In this document: piece by piece, positions 5,953 through 9,069 of the stretch
How the letters are laid out: each line of letters begins with the position of its first letter
How positions within the stretch are numbered: position 1 is the stretch's first letter
NCBI GenBank assembly: GCA_001800185.1
Contig: MGUX01000137.1
Coordinates: forward strand, 1 to 9,069
Source: Elusimicrobia bacterium RIFCSPLOWO2_12_FULL_59_9
Lineage (GTDB): Bacteria > Elusimicrobiota > Elusimicrobia > O2-12-FULL-59-9
DNA: 9,069 nucleotides
Direction of reading: 5' to 3'
Position numbers and translations under genes: made by a program
The notes under the pieces: model-generated
Database searches by the model: none
Told to the model about the DNA's origin: nothing
What the model saw: only the letters and a program-made list of their open reading frames with translations

Positions 5953-6744
5953 TTAGCGCCCGCGCCGCTCCAGCGCCACGAAGCAGGAGGCGCAGCGGCG
6001 GTATTTGTCCAGGCGCTCCGGATGCAGGTCGAAACGGGCGGCGACGCTCCGGTCGAACTTCAACAGCTCGGAAATGTTTTCGAGCTTGGATTTGAGGTCC
6101 CCTTCCTCGGATTTGATTTCATTTTCATATTCCCAGAAGGTGGACAGGGAATGGACTCCGCTGCGGCTGATGTGGAAGGCGAAGAGGCGGTCCACGGAGG
6201 GCTCCAGGAAAGCGGCGCCCAAATCGAGGATGAATTTCTCCTTTTGATACAGGCACAGGATGGGTCCCTTGGATATCCGCGATAAGACGGCCCGGCCCAA
6301 ATGCCGGCGCAGCGCCAAAGTCATCGCGGCGGGCGCCTGGGTCGCGAGAATATCGCGCACCGTCGTGTCGGTGAAGTGCACGACGCTGTGGTGGCTCTCC
6401 TCCAGGATCACGCGCTCCAGGCGCTGGGAGGAAAACTCCGAGCGGTAGAGAAGCCCGTCTTTGTGAAACCCCGGCCCCTTGTACTGGAGATAGACTTTGG
6501 AGCCGTCGCCTTTATAGCGCAGGCGCAGGCTCGCCCCGGATTTTAACAGCGCCATGTCCGGAGTGTCGAGGAATTGGTCGAAAAAAGTCCTTTTCTTGGA
6601 ATGCCGGATCTGCTTGCGGCCGGCCAGATAGTCCTTGAGTTCCTGCGCGTCCTCCGGGAGAACGCGCTTCTTGGACTCGATTTCAATATGCTTAAAATCG
6701 TCGATGCCAAGGCGGCGGCATATGCCCTTCATCTGCAATTTCAC
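5953..6744 (-). CDS. CYTH/VTC-like triphosphate-tunnel protein
   Basis: The 263-residue protein has the CYTH hallmark ExExK near the N-terminus (EIESK, 21-25). Further tunnel residues follow: LDTPDMALLKSGASLRLR (59-76, with R74 and R76), YLQYKG (K89), RSEF (R101, E103) and a late acidic strand EYENEIKS (205-212). Such charged beta-barrels bind triphosphate: the family includes inorganic triphosphatases, thiamine triphosphatase, CyaB-type adenylyl cyclases and the related VTC polyphosphate polymerases. Which reaction applies here cannot be read from sequence. At 263 residues it is longer than a minimal CYTH domain and closer to VTC length, with an alpha-helical C-terminal extension ending in a CASC pair (C251, C254). 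The start used is GTG 6744, with a G-run 4-9 bases upstream; ATG 6732 in the same frame is possible. It follows the SulP gene by 15 bp and is surely co-transcribed with it. It converges on ppk1. Confidence 0.85.
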   Translation of the reverse strand: MKLQMKGICRRLGIDDFKHIEIESKKRVLPEDAQELKDYLAGRKQIRHSKKRTFFDQFLDTPDMALLKSGASLRLRYKGDGSKVYLQYKGPGFHKDGLLYRSEFSSQRLERVILEESHHSVVHFTDTTVRDILATQAPAAMTLALRRHLGRAVLSRISKGPILCLYQKEKFILDLGAAFLEPSVDRLFAFHISRSGVHSLSTFWEYENEIKSEEGDLKSKLENISELLKFDRSVAARFDLHPERLDKYRRCASCFVALERRGR

Positions 6745-6759
6745 GGCCGCCCCCCGGCG

Positions 6760-8970
6760 TCAAGATTCATGCAAGGCTCCAAGCTCCGAATCGGTGCGCC
6801 TCAAGCGAATGGCCAGCGCCCGCGCCAGCCGCGCGAATACCTTCAACCCCAGCAGGGGCCGCTGCAGCGACATCTCATCGAAGCGTCCCCGGGACAGGGC
6901 GTAAATATCGGTATCGGCCAAAGCGACGGCGTCGGCCGACCTGACCTTGCGGTCCAAAAAGGCCATATCTCCAAAAAAATCGCCTCGCGCGAACGTCGCC
7001 AGGTGGTGGTCCAGTCCCTGCCCGGGCAGGATGATTTTGACGCGGCCCCGCCGGATCAAAAACAGCTCGTCCCCCGCGTCTCCCTGGCTGAAAATCTTTT
7101 GCCCCTCCTTAAACGAGCGTTCCCCGGCGCAGCTCGCGATCGCCTCCAGGGTTTGAGCGTCAAATTCCCGAAGGAGATCGATTTCCCGAAGCTCCAGCAT
7201 GGACTCCTGAGCGTTGCGCAGCATGTTTTCTCCGGCCAAAATCCGGTCTTCGGCCCATTCAATGGCCTGATGCAAGCCATCAAATATTTTCACGTTTCCC
7301 GAAGACCTCACAAGCCCCAATTGGTGGAAATATGCATCGAGGTCCTGGCCGGTGGGCAACTGATTGGGAAGCTGGCTGAGCAAGAGGTAGCCTTGCCGGT
7401 CGGCCAGCACGGCGCCGATCTGCTCCAACATGTGCGCGGCCGTGAAATCCACCGATTGAACGCGGCGCATGCCCAAAATGACGTAGCGCCTGAGCTTGAG
7501 CTCCGGTTCCAACTCCGAATAAAGCTGGTCCGCCGTTCCAAAAAACAGGCTTCCCTGCAGCTCAAAGACGGCGGTTTGTCCGCCGTTTTTTTCTAGAACC
7601 GCCATCTCCTCCGGCAGCCGGCGCTGTTTTGAAAAGGTCTGGTTGCCGTAGGCTTTGCGGCGGACCACGGAGCCGCGGATTTGATCGCGGATGAAAATCA
7701 GGATGGCCATGAATAGTCCCGTCCCGGCGGCGGCGATCAAATCCACGGTCAAGGCCACCACCACCACGCTCGCGATCACGATAAAATCAAATACCGTGGA
7801 TTTTTGCCTCAGCAGTTGAAAGCTGTGCCGGTCGAACATCCGGTAAGCGACCATGATCAGGATTCCGGCCAAAGCCGAGAGCGGAATCCACGCGATGAGG
7901 TTTCCCAAAGCCAGAAAAGCGGCCAACACAAACACGCCCTCCAAGATGCCGGATAAACGCGTGCGTCCGCCGCTGTGGATATTGACCAACGTCGGCCCCA
8001 TGGTGCCCGCGCCGGGCAAAGCGCCCGCCAGCGCCGACGCCAGATTCGCCATGCCTTGCCCGATCAGTTCCCGGTTGGATTGATGGCGGGAACGGGTCAA
8101 GGCGTCCATGACCACGCAGGTTTTGAGCGTGTCCATCGAAAGCAGCAAGGAAAGAGTCAGGCAGGGCATCAGGATGAGGCGCAAATCCTGGCGGCCCAAA
8201 CTTCCGGCGCTCTGCCAAAGCCCGCTCAATGAGCTGAAAAACGACTCCCCCGAAGCATGGACCGCGCCGATCACCAGGGGGTTGCCGGAAACGGCCAGAA
8301 GCTCGGGGTGGAAAGCTCCCAATCCGAAATAGACCAGGACTCCGGCCGCCAGACCCAGAATCGCCGCCGGAACCGCCCGCGTCATTCTGGGCGCCGCGGC
8401 CATGACCGCCATCGTCGCGGCGCCCACCGTCCATGCCGGCCAGCGCCACATCGACGGCGACAACACTCCCTGCGACAACGCCGTTCCCTTGGCGATCCCC
8501 AACAGCACCGGCAGTTGGCTGAGGAAGATCAGCAGGGCCACGCCGCTCATGTAGCCGGTCACCACGGGGTAAGGGATGTATTTAATCAGCCTGCCGCCCC
8601 CGATGAGGCCAAAAAATATCTGCAGGGTCCCGGCGAGCGCCGCGGTCAACGCCAGCAGCAGGGGAATATTGGCGGCGCCCTGCTGGGTCAAAACCACGGC
8701 CAAGGCCGAGAGCACGGCGGCGGCGGGAGCGCACGGCGCGGAAATCAAGCGCGGCGCGCCGCCGAAAACCGGAGCGACCAGTCCCAGAACGCAGGCCCCC
8801 AGGATTCCGGCCATGGCGCCGCTGGCGGCCGAGCCGGGGCCCAAAGCGGAATAAATGACCACGCCGAAGGCGATGGATTGGGGCAAAGCCACAAGCATCG
8901 CGGCCAAGCCTCCCCAAACATCGCCGGCTAAATTTTTATGCGGCGCCTCTAAACGGCGCTCAATCGTCAT
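6760..8970 (-). CDS. SulP/SLC26-family anion transporter with STAS and cyclic-nucleotide-binding domains
   Basis: The 736-residue protein starts with a membrane part of many hydrophobic segments (about 18-430), opening with the SulP signature GLAAMLVALPQSIAFG (21-36). A cytoplasmic STAS domain follows (about 465-570), with VDFTAAHML placing T510 at the site usually Ser/Thr. A Crp-type cNMP-binding domain completes it (about 615-725), with the phosphate-binding cassette around FFGD (665-668) and R677. The cassette has Asp668 where Glu is commonest; the Arg that holds the cyclic phosphate is kept, so binding remains plausible. SulP proteins carry sulfate, bicarbonate, chloride or dicarboxylates, and the substrate cannot be told here. 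SulP-STAS-cNMP fusions are known in bacteria but are poorly characterised. ATG 8970 has no clear ribosome site. The CYTH gene follows in the same transcription unit, and a short dyad precedes it. Confidence 0.94.
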   Translation of the reverse strand: MTIERRLEAPHKNLAGDVWGGLAAMLVALPQSIAFGVVIYSALGPGSAASGAMAGILGACVLGLVAPVFGGAPRLISAPCAPAAAVLSALAVVLTQQGAANIPLLLALTAALAGTLQIFFGLIGGGRLIKYIPYPVVTGYMSGVALLIFLSQLPVLLGIAKGTALSQGVLSPSMWRWPAWTVGAATMAVMAAAPRMTRAVPAAILGLAAGVLVYFGLGAFHPELLAVSGNPLVIGAVHASGESFFSSLSGLWQSAGSLGRQDLRLILMPCLTLSLLLSMDTLKTCVVMDALTRSRHQSNRELIGQGMANLASALAGALPGAGTMGPTLVNIHSGGRTRLSGILEGVFVLAAFLALGNLIAWIPLSALAGILIMVAYRMFDRHSFQLLRQKSTVFDFIVIASVVVVALTVDLIAAAGTGLFMAILIFIRDQIRGSVVRRKAYGNQTFSKQRRLPEEMAVLEKNGGQTAVFELQGSLFFGTADQLYSELEPELKLRRYVILGMRRVQSVDFTAAHMLEQIGAVLADRQGYLLLSQLPNQLPTGQDLDAYFHQLGLVRSSGNVKIFDGLHQAIEWAEDRILAGENMLRNAQESMLELREIDLLREFDAQTLEAIASCAGERSFKEGQKIFSQGDAGDELFLIRRGRVKIILPGQGLDHHLATFARGDFFGDMAFLDRKVRSADAVALADTDIYALSRGRFDEMSLQRPLLGLKVFARLARALAIRLRRTDSELGALHES

Positions 8971-8991
8971 GCGGGCATTTTATTGTATTTT

Positions 8992-9014
8992 CAAGTCTAA
9001 ACCAAGGAGACTTG
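8992..9014. promoter_or_regulatory. Short inverted repeat upstream of the SulP gene
   Basis: CAAGTCT (8992-8998) and AGACTTG (9008-9014) form a perfect 7-bp dyad around a 9-base spacer, in the 45-bp gap between the stop of the upstream minus-strand gene and the SulP start. On the minus strand a TACAAT (8987-8982) follows just downstream but has no spaced -35. No T-run follows the dyad on the minus strand. It could be an operator or a weak mRNA hairpin between two co-transcribed genes. Confidence 0.35.
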
Positions 9015-9015
9015 T

Positions 9016-9069
9016 TTATTTATGGGGCGGAAAGCGGTAGGCGTAGACTCCATTGTCCTTGTCCTCGTT
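9016..9069 (-). CDS. C-terminal end of an unidentified minus-strand gene
   Basis: Reading leftward from the right edge, one frame stays open for 17 codons, NEDKDNGVYAYRFPPHK, and stops at TAA (9018-9016). The other two frames are less protein-like, and the charged beginning followed by an alternating beta-like VYAYRF segment is credible for a protein C-terminus. It would sit 45 bp upstream of the SulP gene in the same direction. No family can be named from so short a piece; the assignment as coding is tentative. Confidence 0.4.
   Translation of the reverse strand, partial: NEDKDNGVYAYRFPPHK

Noticed and set aside
6574..7596. A 340-codon plus-strand open frame antisense to the SulP and CYTH genes
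   Set aside because: It spans the junction of two well-supported minus-strand genes, with no family resemblance and no ribosome site; a shadow frame.

Overview
The window is a compact, GC-rich bacterial segment. Genes abut or overlap by a few bases, and no phage, transposon, tRNA, rRNA or CRISPR sequence is visible. Canonical Shine-Dalgarno sites, TATAAT-like -10 boxes, PPK1, SixA, an RRM protein with a glycine-rich tail and a SulP-STAS-cNMP transporter all fit a free-living or environmental bacterium. The phylum cannot be decided from this sequence alone.

Layout. (1) 1-792: a divergent RNA-handling pair. The first 36 codons of a DEAD-box RNA helicase run leftward from 109. A single-RRM protein with a Gly/Lys/Arg-rich tail runs rightward (373-792). 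The 263 bp between them hold one promoter for each direction. On the rightward side there is also a terminator-like hairpin overlapping a possible 14-codon leader ORF. (2) 795-3698, minus strand: an operon of a two-domain PPK2 (polyphosphate:AMP phosphotransferase, pap), the phosphohistidine phosphatase sixA (4-bp overlap) and a CHAD-domain protein (7-bp gap). (3) 3699-3810: a short divergent control region with an AT-rich core. (4) 3766-5940, plus strand: polyphosphate kinase ppk1. (5) 5953-8970, minus strand: a SulP anion transporter with STAS and cyclic-nucleotide-binding domains, followed 15 bp later by a CYTH/VTC-like triphosphate-tunnel protein that converges on ppk1. (6) 9016-9069: the last 17 codons of an unidentified minus-strand gene.

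The main biological content is a polyphosphate locus. PPK1 makes polyP from ATP through a phosphohistidine. The PPK2/PAP spends polyP to convert AMP to ADP. CHAD domains are known polyP binders. The CYTH/VTC fold handles triphosphate or polyphosphate chains. SixA removes phosphate from histidine. A cNMP-gated anion transporter sits in the same transcription unit as the CYTH protein. Synthesis, use, binding and possibly hydrolysis or sensing of polyP are thus packed into about 8 kb in two facing gene groups. Individual families are recognised with high confidence; their functional coupling here is inference.
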